From: Mactromeris polynyma
Taxonomy: Eukaryota > Mollusca > Bivalvia > Venerida > Mactridae
Direction: 5' to 3'
Assembly: GCA_032209605.1 (NCBI GenBank)
Contig: JASFXZ010000005.1
Span: 17,350,860-17,414,859 of the forward strand
Length of the DNA: 64,000 nucleotides
Part shown: positions 14,078 through 25,174 of the stretch, piece by piece
Position numbering within the stretch: the stretch's first letter is position 1
Layout of the letters: each line of letters begins with the position of its first letter
Notes under the pieces: generated by a model
What the model saw: the letters and a program-made list of their open reading frames with translations, nothing else
Databases searched by the model: none
Told to the model about the DNA's origin: nothing
Translations under genes and position numbers: made by a program

Positions 14078-14240
14078 CAGTCGGACCTCGTTTGTTCCTT
14101 CTATCCGAATACTTGGTATCATCCGAAATAAATATCAGGTCTCGATGCATCTTCTTGTGTACGTCGAATTGAAATCGGTATTATTTGAAATAATATTTCG
14201 GGACCGATGTGTTCGAATGAACGAGGTCGAGGTCCGACTG
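14078..14240. mobile_element. CAGTCGG-family MITE, copy 4
   Basis: Starts CAGTCGGACCTCGTTTGTTC after a TA and ends GAACGAGGTCGAGGTCCGACTG, giving inverted ends. The right flank is TG rather than TA, so the site has mutated. This copy is close to full length and is oriented opposite to the interiors at 10257. Confidence 0.7.
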
Positions 14241-14534
14241 TGTTTACATATTTGCATGTACTATAGTCGTGACTATGATTATGTAGTAACTGGGTTATGG
14301 TTGGCGCAGTGTGTGCTGTGAATGACTTTGTTGGTATGGTCGTAAACTGATTCAATAAATATAAATTGAAATGAGCACCCATTGCTTCTAGGAGCGGAAG
14401 TTTTATCACCGATTTGTTTAAGATTTTACACTGTTAGTACACGGAACGATTAAAAAATAAATACATGAACATATTGACATCGGAGTTATTTCTTTAAACA
14501 AAAACTATTTTAACAAAATATAATGAAGTTAAAT

Positions 14535-14710
14535 GAATATACGATACGTAGGGAACCTCCAGGGTTGAGTGGTTATGGTCGTTATGTAGAATTTGTTTGT
14601 GCGGAAGCCATTGAGTTAACTTAATAAGGCCGATGATTTCACCCAGGCGTCAACCTGATGTCTCACCCCATTGATGGAAGGGTCAATGCGCCTCTGTTTA
14701 TTTGACGTAA
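14535..14710. repeat. Possible tRNA-derived SINE fragment
   Basis: Contains GGGTTGAGTGGTTATGGTCG near 14563-14582, which resembles an RNA polymerase III A-box region, in a locally GC-richer patch. I could not fold it into a tRNA and see no clear tail. Confidence 0.3.
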
Positions 14711-14746
14711 AGCCCCATAACAAAATATATACTGTATACATTGTTT

Positions 14747-14900
14747 TGGCGCAGCCGTACTAACATGACTTTGCTTTTTGCATATCATTGTTGTGTAAAC
14801 CAATCAAATCTTACGTTAACCACTATACTAACTCCTCTGCAACCGAACAGCGTTTGTAACCTTGACGCGGATTGGTTAACCTTTCGATAAGGGGTACGTT
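14747..14900. repeat. Dispersed repeat (copy 1 of 2)
   Basis: Shares GGCGCAGCCGTACTAACATG and then ACCAATCAAATCTTA-GTTAACCAC with 47351-47520. Both copies are on the + strand. No coding capacity. The family was not recognised. Confidence 0.6.
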
Positions 14901-15244
14901 ACCTTACCGAAATCCACTAAAATTTGGTGAATTAACCGAAATCAAATTTGGATCTAGAGTGACCAACAATCGTAACATCTCGGCATATTCTTATGTTGCA
15001 CAGCAAATCTTATCCCTCAAATTGCGCCGATCATCTTTTTTCAAGATATCTCTTGTTTTAAATCAACCGCTCGCTTCAATTAAATTGCACTCCCCTCTTA
15101 AAAGTGAAAACATAACCTAAATAACATATTTCGTTAGCTCGTTCCATTTGTTTTATAAACACAAAAAGCAACAGAAAAACTATAAATTAACTTGGTGTGG
15201 CCTTAAATGCAGTTGGTAGTCATATACAAGGATTGACGTTATCA

Positions 15245-15297
15245 GTTGTGAACCGCCAGATTTATAGCAGTTGTGAACAGCCGGATTTATAGCAACA
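15245..15297. repeat. Two-copy short tandem repeat
   Basis: The word CAGTTGTGAACCGCCAGATT, followed by TATAG, is repeated immediately as CAGTTGTGAACAGCCGGATT plus TATAG, a unit of about 25 bp. Confidence 0.6.
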
Positions 15298-15507
15298 CAT
15301 GTGAGTATTAGAGCGTTTATTTTAATCCCTTTTCCAATAATGATTTTGTCACACCTAATCAGATTGAAACTTGTTTTACTATTTTAAATACTAAATGCCA
15401 CTTCCTCTTTGTTTTGAACTGAAAGATTTTGTAAACGTCAGAATGCTCAAATAGTACATTTTATCATTTATCGGTTATTACGCGATCTCCATTATAATGC
15501 CTACGTG

Positions 15508-16480
15508 GCTCCCGATTATTTAAAATTTGTCTGTTTTCCGCGATCTTCCGTTTCGCGAAATCACGTGCTGTTAAAGAATCGTGATAGCGAACCGGCGAGA
15601 TTTCTTTGAGTGAATGACCGTAGGCAACAACAACAACAAGCTGTGTTAATTCCCAATAAACTAAATAATAACAATGCAAACCTGTTTGCGATATCCGGAT
15701 GTGCTAATTACGATTAATACAGCAGTTGTTGTTTACACTGATCTACTATTTCTCAATCTCTCACAAAAAAGTAGCTCTGTATTGGCATGTTTACCTTTAA
15801 GTCTAGGCAAAAGCGGACAAATCGGCACGATCTGTTTAAAGTTTGATCAACAGTGTAGTCGACCAAATGTTTGATGCGATGCACGTCGATGTAATATAGA
15901 TGCGACCGAGCGTGGTGCAAACAGTTTTGGACATCGCATTTTTCACGCGTGATTGGTCCAGTCAACATTTTTACGCGATAGAGTATTCTTTTGTTCTGAT
16001 GAATAACGGATAAATATTGATAGGTACGAACATATAATAGTATATAATTATTTACTTAATTGTCACTCGAAATCTGCTATTTTCACATGTATTTTCACAG
16101 GGGGTCATTTTCACGGATAACAAATAATACAAACGCCGCTAAAAATTCGCGGTTCCGGAAGAGAAATTACATTTTTAGCTTATTTTAGTCTGTTTTTAGT
16201 TTAATCATAGTTTATTGTATTTATACATATAACTATCATATTTTAGTCTGTTTATGAGTTTTGTTTTAAAATAGGTAAAAATAATACTCACAAATAAGTT
16301 TTATATATTTTCATCTTCCTATTTATTAAAACAAATATGAAATTTATGAAAACGTAGTCTGCACAGCGCTATATTGGGTGGGTGGGTTAAATTAGTATTC
16401 CTTTTCTATCGTTAATATGTCTTTAAATTTTAACGCGATCACGAGTCTTGGACCCTGTCCCCCGCCTATTCCATTATAGT
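15508..16480 (+). repeat. Dispersed element family X, copy 1
   Basis: Long stretches match 31464-32830 in the same order and orientation. Landmarks are GCTCCCGATTATT, TTTCGCGAAATCACGTGCTG, GTTTGCGATATCCGGATG, TTTTTCACGCGTGATTG, TTCTTTTGTTCTG-TGAATAACGG, TCGCGGTTCCGGAAGAGAAA and CGCTATATTGGGTGGGTGGG. No open frame of note. It is probably a non-autonomous mobile element or an old duplicated segment. Ends are not defined. Confidence 0.65.
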
Positions 16481-17406
16481 GGAGATGCAGTGTATATGAT
16501 AGCTCGGACACGACTACATTATGGTTGTCATCACAGGCCTGAGATCACTCAATCTGACTTTTGGACCATTACAAAATTGCGGTCGGCGGTAAACATTTAC
16601 GGTCGGTCAGGTTACAGGAAACGGGCATATTTTTATTATTATTTTTATCTTATTAAATAAGATATGTTTTCAACGAATATTATATCGTATGAGCAGATAG
16701 TCTGTATTTTTTGAAAATTAAGCAGCGGTATTTGAAATCTTTGATCGTTGCGTGCACATATGATGCATGTTTTTGTCGCTAATTGTTATAAGGTATATCT
16801 GACCTATAAGAGATAATTGAATTTGAAACATAACTACTTATTTATTTTTCAGGAAGCTAATACAAATTCCTTAACTTTAATAAAGTCGACATTATGTAGT
16901 TAATTAGTATGCGCGTTAAATTATTCATGTACTGGAGATTAACATTGTTTTCTTATTTTCCCCTAAAACACCAGACCAAAAACCAGCAGGTCAACCGTAT
17001 CTCTGCTTAATCGGAGCCTGGCTTTAAATCGTCCACACTGTAACGTTGCAAAGTAGAAGTAACATAGTTCTCAACTCTGACTTTCTTATCACGCACCAAT
17101 CTGTATACAATCACACTATTGCTAGCGGTTAAAACTGCTGTAAATAGAATTAGATTTTGATGCGACTGTGTCAGCTAAATAGTTATGGTCTTCTGACACT
17201 GTAAGTTCTTGTACTATCAAAATCATGTGGGTCATTTTTATTCGACTAAACCATCTGTTTGTTTGCAGACCAATATTTTCGCTTTGAGTTTCATAACAAT
17301 AGCACAATAAACCAATTATGGCCATTGTTTAAATTGCCACTCTTTGTTGTTAACTGTATAACTGAAATTTTCAGCATGATTTGATGTTTAAACAATCAAG
17401 GTAGCA
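16481..17406. other. Gene-free stretch before the LINE
   Basis: No recognisable gene or repeat. Confidence 0.45.
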
Positions 17407-17420
17407 ACAATTTAAATAGT
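17407..17420. repeat. LINE target-site duplication, copy 1
   Basis: ACAATTTAAATAGT directly abutting the element's poly(T)/poly(A) end; identical to 21396-21409. Confidence 0.8.
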
Positions 17421-17725
17421 TTTTTTTTTTACAATTTATTTCTTTATTTTTTTAACATCGCAAATAAACAATACATATTAAACATTTTGCAACAATAAAT
17501 TCATTAAATTCAATAAATTTCAACATTTCTCACATTTCATAAATATTCTATAAACTCACATTTTCTAAAAAAAAAACACATAACATAATACATTACATAA
17601 ATAATTTCCTCACATGACACAAATGCTTTAAATAGTTTATAAATTTTCATTACATAAGCAGTAAAAAAAAACAATTTCAGTATTTCACACACTCACATAA
17701 ACTTATTGCATCTTGCATTCGTCTT

Positions 17726-18847
17726 TTAAGAGAGGTAAGCAAAAAAGAAGAGAATAGGATAATGTTGTACGATTTTATATATCTTTAATGATGTAAGTAT
17801 GAAACTTTTGTATAGTAGTGGACGCCTTTTTTGGTGTTTTAAGGATGTTTGTTGCCAGCTGTAATTCTTTCTTAAACAGGTTTTTAATACTTCCTTGTTT
17901 TGTTCTCCTTTCAGTGACAAAGTAAGACTTATAGATGCAAAACCAATTAAGTTTATGATAATATTAATATCTGTGTATTCTTTCAGTCCAGATTTGTAGC
18001 CTAAGACAATGTACTTTAATTGCTGGAAGTTTTGATTGTACCCTATTTTCTTAAAAGCGATATTAACTTGCGTCCAGAGCGAAGATATGCAAGGACATGC
18101 AATAAAAAAGTGTGCATGATTTTCAATTATGCCACAACGGTCACATAGAGGTGAGGAACGAATTCTCCATTTTGTAAGATTTTCATTAGTGGCTATTATG
18201 TTGTGAATTATTTTGTATTTAAATTGTTTTACTCTATTATCTAGACAGGTCGATTTCCATCCATTGTAGGAGAGAGTCCAGTAAAATTGTGGTTTGTTTA
18301 ATTTAACTTCCCAATACTTGTGAATATACGGGGTTTCCACTCTTTGTTGAATAAGTATATTATAAAAGTCTTTGTTTTGCATGCTTTTGAAAGGACGTTT
18401 TAATTCATTGAGTTGTAAAAATAAGTTTGTTTTTACTTTTGTTTTGCACGACTCTGTAGTTTGCAATAGTCGCTTCCATTCGGAGGGTATCGCTTGTTTA
18501 AGAATGTTTATTTCCGATATCCAATTTGTTTTATTGATTAAGTTTTTTAGTATGATTATTTCATTTATCTGTCCTTTATTATCTATAATGTCATTTAAAA
18601 AGAAGATATCCGAATTTATCCAGTTCTGATACATTAAAGTAGTGTTCTGATTTGATTTTATGTATTCATTGCCCCATAATGGTTGTTGTCTAATATCATA
18701 GATCGAGTGTGGTTCATGTTTGTGTATGTTGTTTTGAAATTCGAACCAAACTGTTAGGATATCTCTATAAAAGGTGGAAAGTTTGTATGTAATTGTCGGT
18801 AAGTTTTTTAAACAGCCAGGTGTAGAAAATGAGCAGTTTCTTCCCAT
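17726..18847 (-). pseudogene. LINE C-terminal domain with CCHC-like zinc cluster
   Basis: 373-codon frame. It has a cysteine/histidine cluster, CDRC at about residues 235-238 and HAHFFIAC at 244-251, as in the C-terminal region of many L1/Tx1-like elements. KQFKYKIIHNI and LTKW before the cluster also fit that domain. No catalytic role is known. Confidence 0.75.
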
Positions 18848-19418
18848 ATTGGTTGAAATAGAAGTTAGGTATTAATTTCCAATTTGCTGTTTCATCGTTC
18901 GTAATAAATTGCTTGACCCAATTTATTCTTAATGCTTTAATATACGAAAATACATATATCATACCTAGGCCACCATTTAGGATGGTATTAATTAATATTT
19001 TTATTTTCTCTCTGCGACTGTTCCATAGAAAATCATAAAATATTTTGTTTATTTTTTCTGCTACCCTGTTAGGAACGTGGCAGGATTGTAGAAGATAAGT
19101 AAATTTTGGTAGCAATAAGCTTTTAATAATGATGATTTTCCCATAAAATGTTAAATGTCGCATTTTTAAATTATTAACGGTCTTAATGCAATTTTCTATT
19201 CGATTGTTCCAATTAAGTGTTTCACATTTTTCTTTATTGTGACCAAAATATACCCCAAGTGCTTTGATTTCGTTAGACCATTTTAGTTCACCAGTGGTAT
19301 CATTATTATTCTTAAGGGATCCCAATCCTAATAGTTCTGATTTATTTTTATTTAGTCCAAGACCGCAATGCATTCCAAATTCATCCACAATTTGTAATGC
19401 CTGAGTGATATCACTCAT
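18765..19418 (-). pseudogene. LINE reverse transcriptase thumb/connector
   Basis: 217-codon frame continuing the element in another frame. It includes FGMHCGLGLNKNKSELLGLG, the usual segment after motif C (GL.LN..KSE), and a tail with KINKIFYDFLWNS, a pattern seen in Tx1/L1-like proteins. It overlaps the next frame, showing another frameshift. Confidence 0.75.
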
Positions 19419-20098
19419 ATCTTTACGAATAAAGTAGTGTCGTCTGCTAGTTGACTTATTTTTAAGGAGGTTGCACCATTCTTTATTTTGATACCTGATA
19501 TATTTTGTGCGGTTCTAATTCTAGTTACAAGTATTTCCGCTACGATAATAAATATGATGGAACTACAAGGGCATCCTTGTCGAAGAGATCTTTCTAAAGT
19601 GAAGCTATCAGAACGCCAGCCGTTGTTGTAGATACAGGAAGTGATATTTCTATACAACGTTTTTATCCATCCGATAAATGAATTGCCGAAGCCGAAATGT
19701 TTTAAACATTGCAGCATGAAATCCCATTCTATTGTGTCAAAGGCTTTTTTAAAGTCTAAGAACAAAATAGCACCATCGACGTTAAATAATTCAGTGTAAT
19801 CAATTACGTCTTGAATCAGTCGTATATTAAAACCTATGAACCGATTTTTAATGTAACCTTGCTGGTCATGACTGATTATTAAAGGTAAGACTTTTTGAAG
19901 TCGTTTAGCTAAAACTCGGGCAGCAATTTTATAATCAACGGACAGCAATGAGATCGGTCTCCAATTTTCTATGTTTTCGGGATCACCTTTCTTATATAAT
20001 AAGGATATGATGCCATGTTTTTGTGAGCAAGATAATTCGCTCTTAGTATAGCCATAATTTAAAGAAGCAACGACGTGGTTTTTTAGAACCGGCCACAA
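19415..20098 (-). pseudogene. LINE reverse transcriptase core
   Basis: Copies element RNA into DNA at the nicked target. Motifs in order: NWRPISLL (residues 45-52), FLDFKKAFD (113-121, motif A with catalytic Asp), RQGCPCS (173-179, motif B) and LADDTT (217-222, motif C with the catalytic Asp pair). The frame then breaks near 19418. The fold and motif order are those of non-LTR reverse transcriptases. Confidence 0.88.
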
Positions 20099-20535
20099 TG
20101 TTTGATAGAATTCGGCAGTGAGACCATCATTACCAGGACTTTTATTGTTTTTTTCATTTGGAAGATTGCATTCTTACATTCTTCATTGGTTAAGAGACCG
20201 TCACATTGGGAAGAATTATCTTTATTTAATGTGTTTTCTAAGCTTGTATTTGAAAGGTATAAGGATATGTTATCATCATCGATAAGGTCAGAAGTGTACA
20301 ATGTTTTATAGAATTTAACTTCTTCTTGTAAAACATCACGCACGTTTGTTATTTGTTTATTGTTAACTGTTATTGAGGACATGACCTTTCTGGATTGTCT
20401 GACCTTTTCTAATTTTGAAAAATATTTGCTGTTTTGTTCATTTTCTAAAGTTTGAATTCTTGATCTTATTTTTGCCCCTGTCGCCTTTTGATCGTATAAA
20501 TTTTGTATTTCTGTTGTGATTGTGTTGATTCGCAA
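20083..20535 (-). pseudogene. LINE linker between endonuclease and reverse transcriptase
   Basis: 150-codon frame rich in charged and helical residues (LENEQNSKYFSKLEK, RQSRKVMSS), typical of the segment just before the reverse transcriptase fingers. It is separated from the endonuclease by stops near 20536-20636 and overlaps the next frame by about 16 bp, which marks a frameshift. Confidence 0.65.
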
Positions 20536-20636
20536 TTTTGTGACATCAGAATGATTTATCTCGCTTTCTAGGAGCGTGAGTTCTTTCTCTAGTTTATTTA
20601 GTTTATCTTATTTTGTTTAGATATATTTTTCAGAAA

Positions 20637-21395
20637 TCAATAGTAGATTGTTTTGATAAATTCCCATGCTATTTGAGGATTAAAATTGCGTTTATTGCAA
20701 TCTTTGGCGATAGTGTCTATTAGTTGAGTTATTTTTGCTATGTAATATTCATTTAGCAGTAAAGAATTGTTGAATTTCCAATAGCCAGGACCTCTCTTGT
20801 TTGGAAACCTTAGTTTTAGTGATACAGCCATATGGTCAGTGAATTTTATTTGTGGAGGTCTTATATCACAACTGAAAACCATGGGGCATGCATTTTTATC
20901 AATTAGCCAAAAATCGATTCCACTTTTTTGAATCCCGTTTAGTCTTCTCCACGTGAACTGATTGACTTGGGGGTGTTTTACTCTCCATATATCAGTGAGA
21001 TCGAACACTTTTATTAGATCAGTTAGACTGTTCGTGTTATTTTGTTTTTTATTCTTTATGTGTGTTATTCTATCATTGTGCAAAAGCATCTCGTTAAAAT
21101 CTCCTGCAATAAGCTTGATTCCCAGACAATTACTGTTCATGATATTATTAAGAGACGTAAAGAATAAGGATCTGGACTTGGTGTCATTATTGGCATATAC
21201 ATTTATTAGCCAATAGGTAGAATCAGATATTTCTATATTTAGAAGTATATATCTGCCTTTTGAATCTTTTATCTCGTTCAAAACAGAGTACTCGTTCTTT
21301 TGGTTAATAAAAATTGAACATCCACAACTGTTTGTGGTACCAAAAGCATGAAAAGCGTCCCAGTTAGTGAATTGCTGGTTTACAAAGGTTGACAC
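20637..21395 (-). pseudogene. LINE endonuclease domain (N-terminally truncated)
   Basis: Endonuclease/exonuclease/phosphatase-fold protein that nicks target DNA for reverse transcription. Visible motifs are LIAGDFNEM (catalytic Asp/Asn region), SGIDFWLID, and FTDHMAVSL (the C-terminal Asp-His pair). The N-terminal catalytic Glu segment is missing because the element starts here. The open frame runs on to 21515, but those extra roughly 40 residues are flanking DNA beyond the duplication. The frame ends before the reverse transcriptase, so the product would be non-functional. Confidence 0.8.
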
Positions 21396-21409
21396 ACAAT
21401 TTAAATAGT
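21396..21409. repeat. LINE target-site duplication, copy 2
   Basis: Exact second copy of ACAATTTAAATAGT at the truncated 5' end of the element. Confidence 0.8.
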
Positions 21410-22597
21410 ACACATTTTCTTCAGTCATTTGATGAGGTATAAATATACTCTCGTGTAATGACATGACAACATCCAAGTGAGAATATAATTGCCATTTTGA
21501 TGAATCAACAAACAAAAATATTATTAATTTAATTCAAAGTTAAATTGATTGATAAAATTCCAATGTCAAGCATACTTTTATGCATTAAGTTCAGTGCATG
21601 TACAGTTTCTAACTTTTTTGTTACATTTGACAAAGACCACACTGCAATGAACATTTTATTTGTGTGGAACAACATGAATGTGTCAGAGATATTCAACAAC
21701 ACGTATTGCAATATATTGTAATATTGGTCTTGCATATTGATATATTGCAATATTATCCTCTCTCTGTCAGATGTATATTTTATGTAAATAGTGTATACTA
21801 TTTTTAATACTTTGTTTATTTTTAGGCCCTAGAATGTTTTTTCGTTTTGTTATGTCACCACCCACAATGAATACAATTTTATCACCACTTTCCTATTGTC
21901 TTAAATACTGCAGAGAGAGGAATAGAAAATTTTAGACTTTTTAGATTTTTATATCTTTAAAATAGAATTTAAATCTTATTTATTTTTTCTTTTCCTTTTT
22001 TTTTATTTTTTCTTTTTAGTAATAGAATAAAGTCTTAATATATATATACAAAAATAGTTACTGCTAGTCAGTGTTTTTAATAGAGCATATCTTTTAAAAA
22101 ATAGTATCTGAAAAATAGAATTTTTTAGAATATAAAGACATACACAAATCATGTAAACATAGTTATATTTAATTTAGACACACACACAGACATTCACTAT
22201 AGTTTTATTTAAAAACATAAATGTTAATATAGTATGTAATATAGTTTACTAAAATAGTGAATGCTCGCCCATATGCGATCTCCCGGGGACGAGGGTAAAT
22301 AAACTCAAATCCACAAACATTAATTTAACACAATCAGAAAAGGGTACATCCTACAGAAGTTGACCAGCAAAGTATGTCAACCAAACATAATCCAGATGAA
22401 ATTAATCCTATTGATGTATACAATTGATTTTGACACCTTATTTATTTATAGTCTGTTGAATAAGTTTGATTAACTTGGGTTTAGATCGAAGGCGGATAGT
22501 CAGTCCAAATTATACATAAAATCTTTCAAGAGTCTGTAATTTATATGTAAAGGATCTTATGCGGAAATGTTCTACGCTTAGTCTCAATCATTGGTAT
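21410..22597. other. AT-rich gene-free stretch between LINE and LTR element
   Basis: Very AT-rich, with TA dinucleotide runs near 22038-22050 and ATTGCAATAT-type words near 21700-21760. No supported gene. Confidence 0.5.
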
Positions 22598-22813
22598 TGA
22601 AGCAATCTGTTAGATTTACCCGAACTGTCAATCTTCCAACTACATCCAATACGCCATGAACGCCCAGAAATCACAGACAACTTTCAGTCAGCTCCTACTC
22701 TCTAGCTGGCTTCTACCACTTCCCGCCAATCTACGTCATCTCGCTCTGTTCTCACATAGATAACACCCATGCGGACCGTTCCGTGACTGAGACCGGATTC
22801 CAAAGTCACTACA
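22598..22813 (-). repeat. 3' LTR
   Basis: 216 bp, same TG...CA ends as the 5' LTR. It directly follows the purine tract in the minus-strand direction. Confidence 0.87.
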
Positions 22814-22830
22814 CTCCCCCCGACTTTATC
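22814..22830 (-). other. Polypurine tract
   Basis: The minus strand reads AAGTCGGGGGGAG directly before the 3' LTR, the expected site for plus-strand priming. Confidence 0.7.
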
Positions 22831-22853
22831 TAAAAGAGCCAGTCTTGCCGCAT

Positions 22854-24154
22854 TTAACATCCCGCTTGATTAGGCGCATGGTTTGGACCTCTACTACCAT
22901 CACCGCCTAACCTAGCCACCAACTCTTCTGCCATATGATTAAACAGGGACTCCACCTCCCGTCTAATCATGCTCTGCCCGGCTTCACTCATGCTGGTCAT
23001 ATACACATTAGCCCCTTCATCTTCAAGGTCACACGTACCACGCGAAACCTTCTGCTTACCATACACTGCTAGGTGTACGTGCTGGTACCACTTCACGTAG
23101 TCCATGGCCTCTTCCATTGTGTGATGCCGCTTCACACAAGCATCTAGACCAGCCGCCTTGTCATGCAGCCCCTGGCAGAAACGTGCAATCGCCTGCTAAT
23201 TACCATACTTCTCAGACAATTCTCTAAAGGCACGTGTGGCCAATGTGAGGACTCGGTCAGCCCAATCCTCCAAGCTCTCATCAACATCCTGCACAGCTAG
23301 CTGAAAACGGGCTGGCGCAGTTTCCACCAGCTCCTTGGCTCCAAAACGCTGTTCCAGTTTTTTCGCATGAGGCAACTGTACGACAGGTCCTCAGTCCTCT
23401 CGGTTATTGTTGCATAGAAATCTGCAGCCTTGCCTGTCAGACTCAAACACAAACAATACGAGCACTCCTGCTCTGTCCATCGATTGGCCTCTGCATAAAT
23501 GCTAAACTTTTGCTTAAATGCTACCCAATTGCTCTTACCGTCATATGTAAGATTTTTTGGGTTATTACAAGGACCCCGACTTTTACCTTTTCTTGGCTTT
23601 ATCTCCTCCTCACTGCTTTCCGACTCTGAGAGCAACTCTAACTTGACCGCTTTCTTCTTCTTCAGTGATTTATGCCTAACCACTAATTCTTCATCTGATT
23701 CTGAGCTAGAATCAGATACCTCTGGCTTGGCCACCTTGCGTCTTGGTTTGAGAATACTGTCTTTCATCCACCCAATCAGCTCCCTCATCTCAGCGTTCTC
23801 TGCCCTGGGCTGTATCTGGGCCGGCGCTTCTACGAACTTCTTATCCAGTACCACTGGATTTATGTCTCTGTCCCATTCAGTTTCTGCCACTGCCTCCCAC
23901 AGATCCTCATTCTCCTCAAAGTCTATCTTCGCCAGCATAACATCCTTCACTGCTGACCCCAGATAAGCCCTCAGCCTTCCCTCTGTGATGTTTCCACCAG
24001 TTTTCCGTATTGCCTTAATTCGGTCCGCCAGCCTCATACCAATACCTGGTATCTCCATCAGCTCTGCTTTCTTGGCAAAATTGATTCTCACTCTTGGTCC
24101 GCTTACATGTGTGTCAGACCCTCCTTGGCTCGGTGTTCTAGCATATTCTGCCAT
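22854..24154 (-). pseudogene. gag-like protein with N-terminal helix-hairpin-helix motif, broken
   Basis: Start Met at 24152-24154 (MAEYARTPSQGG); the longer open frame to 24307 begins in the leader. Near residue 25 is MEIPGIGMRLADRI, a helix-hairpin-helix with the PGIG hairpin. A serine/acid-rich low-complexity region (SDSSSESDEE, SESESSEEE) follows, then a gag capsid-like core starting LTYDGKSNWVAFKQKF. A frameshift lies in an A-run near 23365, where the frame moves to one continuing toward 22854, and there is an in-frame TAG near 23198. The C-terminus (ending NQAGC) lacks a visible zinc knuckle. It would build a capsid-like shell. The breaks make this copy unlikely to give intact product. 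Confidence 0.75.
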
Positions 24155-24939
24155 GTTTGCTACCAGCAAATTTAAAGGGCAGTATTTAGTACTGGACCAA
24201 TGCACACAATGCAGGCAATTTTGCCAAACCACACAGACAAGGGAAGCAGATACGACACAGGCTACAGCACAGGTTATTACCAATAACCTACACCACAAGT
24301 TACGCACCTGCTAGTACGACTATTAGGCACGACAATCAACAATACAATCAAAACAAGCTTTTAACTGGATTACCTTGTCTGCTGGTCTTCTCGCTTCACA
24401 CTTCCACTCACCTCAAGTCAAACTCAACAACAATAATCACGGTAGCTCCAAGTACTGTCACAAATTACACAAGCTCCAAGACCTGTCCAAACTTCCACCA
24501 ATCCAGTTTCCTACCAGGATACACAATCAGAATCTCTAACAATATCGAGTCCACAACAAAAACACAGTTCCCGTACAATTCACTTCCAAACTGTCACAGT
24601 TCACACACAAGTTCCAGTTCACTACGATTATTCACTCCATCTTACTCTCCGGAACCATGTGTTGTCTGATTTCTGGGCGCATGCACTAAACTCCGCTCCT
24701 CTCCGCAACGGTTACCAACCCACGGAATGACACTTACCTCCAAATCCAAAACTAATTTACCAAACTAGCAACAATTCCACCCCGCACAACGTAGTCCTAA
24801 CAGTGCTTTGAATAAACTATCCTCCGATCGATGTTTGTTGTCTCTTCCACGAAAACCAATCACCCCACCTGCAATTCTCTACGCTCGTCCAAACCGCGTC
24901 TTCGATGATGATTTCCATCCCAATCCTTCCACCAACAAC
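24155..24939 (-). other. Leader of the LTR element
   Basis: About 785 bp between primer-binding site and gag start. It is unusually CA-rich on the + strand (CACAAG, TCCAAG, ACTTCCA words). No gene supported. Confidence 0.55.
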
Positions 24940-24957
24940 AAAATCGACCCTGCGCCA
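24940..24957 (-). other. Primer-binding site
   Basis: The minus strand reads TGGCGCAGGGTCGATTTT starting one base after the 5' LTR. The TGG start is the usual complement of a tRNA CCA end. The tRNA species was not determined. Confidence 0.6.
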
Positions 24958-24958
24958 A

Positions 24959-25174
24959 TGAAGCAATCTGTTAGATTTACCCGAACTGTCAATCTTTCAA
25001 CTACATCCAATACGCCATGAACGCCCAGAAATCACAGACAACTTTCAGTCAGCTCCTACTCTCTAGCTGGCTTCTACCACTTACCGCCAATCTACGTCAT
25101 CTCGCTCTGTTCTCACATAGATAACACCCATGCGGACCGTTCCGTGACTGAGACCGGATTCCAAAGTCACTACA
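24959..25174 (-). repeat. 5' LTR
   Basis: 216 bp. The minus strand starts TGTAGTGACTTTGG and ends AGATTGCTTCA. It matches 22598-22813 except for about two substitutions. Confidence 0.87.

Larger units (their letters stand above)
17421..21395 (-). mobile_element. L1/Tx1-like non-LTR retrotransposon, 5'-truncated and inactive
   Basis: The minus strand carries, in order, part of an apurinic-type endonuclease, a reverse transcriptase and a C-terminal domain with a CCHC-like cluster. The 3' end is a poly(A) (poly(T) on the + strand just after 17420). The 14-bp sequence ACAATTTAAATAGT occurs exactly at 17407-17420 and 21396-21409 and is read as the target-site duplication. That places the 5' end inside the endonuclease, a typical 5' truncation. 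The reading frame is broken into five pieces. The YADD-equivalent box (LADD) and a second-ORF style layout fit L1/Tx1-like elements; clade assignment is by eye. Confidence 0.85.
22598..25174 (-). mobile_element. Young gag-only LTR retrotransposon (pol lacking)
   Basis: Two 216-bp direct repeats (22598-22813 and 24959-25174) differ at only about two positions and have TG...CA ends on the minus strand. The minus-strand order is 5' LTR, a TGGCGC primer-binding site one base after the LTR, leader, gag, a GGGGGGAG polypurine tract, 3' LTR. A 4-bp flank GTAT occurs on both sides. Reverse transcriptase, integrase and protease are absent, so it must have moved, if at all, with enzymes supplied by another element. 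Ty3-like affinity is possible but unproven because pol is missing. Confidence 0.85.

Noticed and set aside
14535..14710. tRNA gene
   Set aside because: A-box-like word present, but no cloverleaf could be formed; retained only as a possible SINE fragment.
21410..21515. N-terminal extension of the LINE endonuclease frame
   Set aside because: It lies outside the 14-bp target-site duplication and is therefore flanking DNA read through by chance.
23499..24314. + strand frames of 155 and 109 codons
   Set aside because: Antisense of the gag gene of the LTR element, whose own frame has HhH and gag features.
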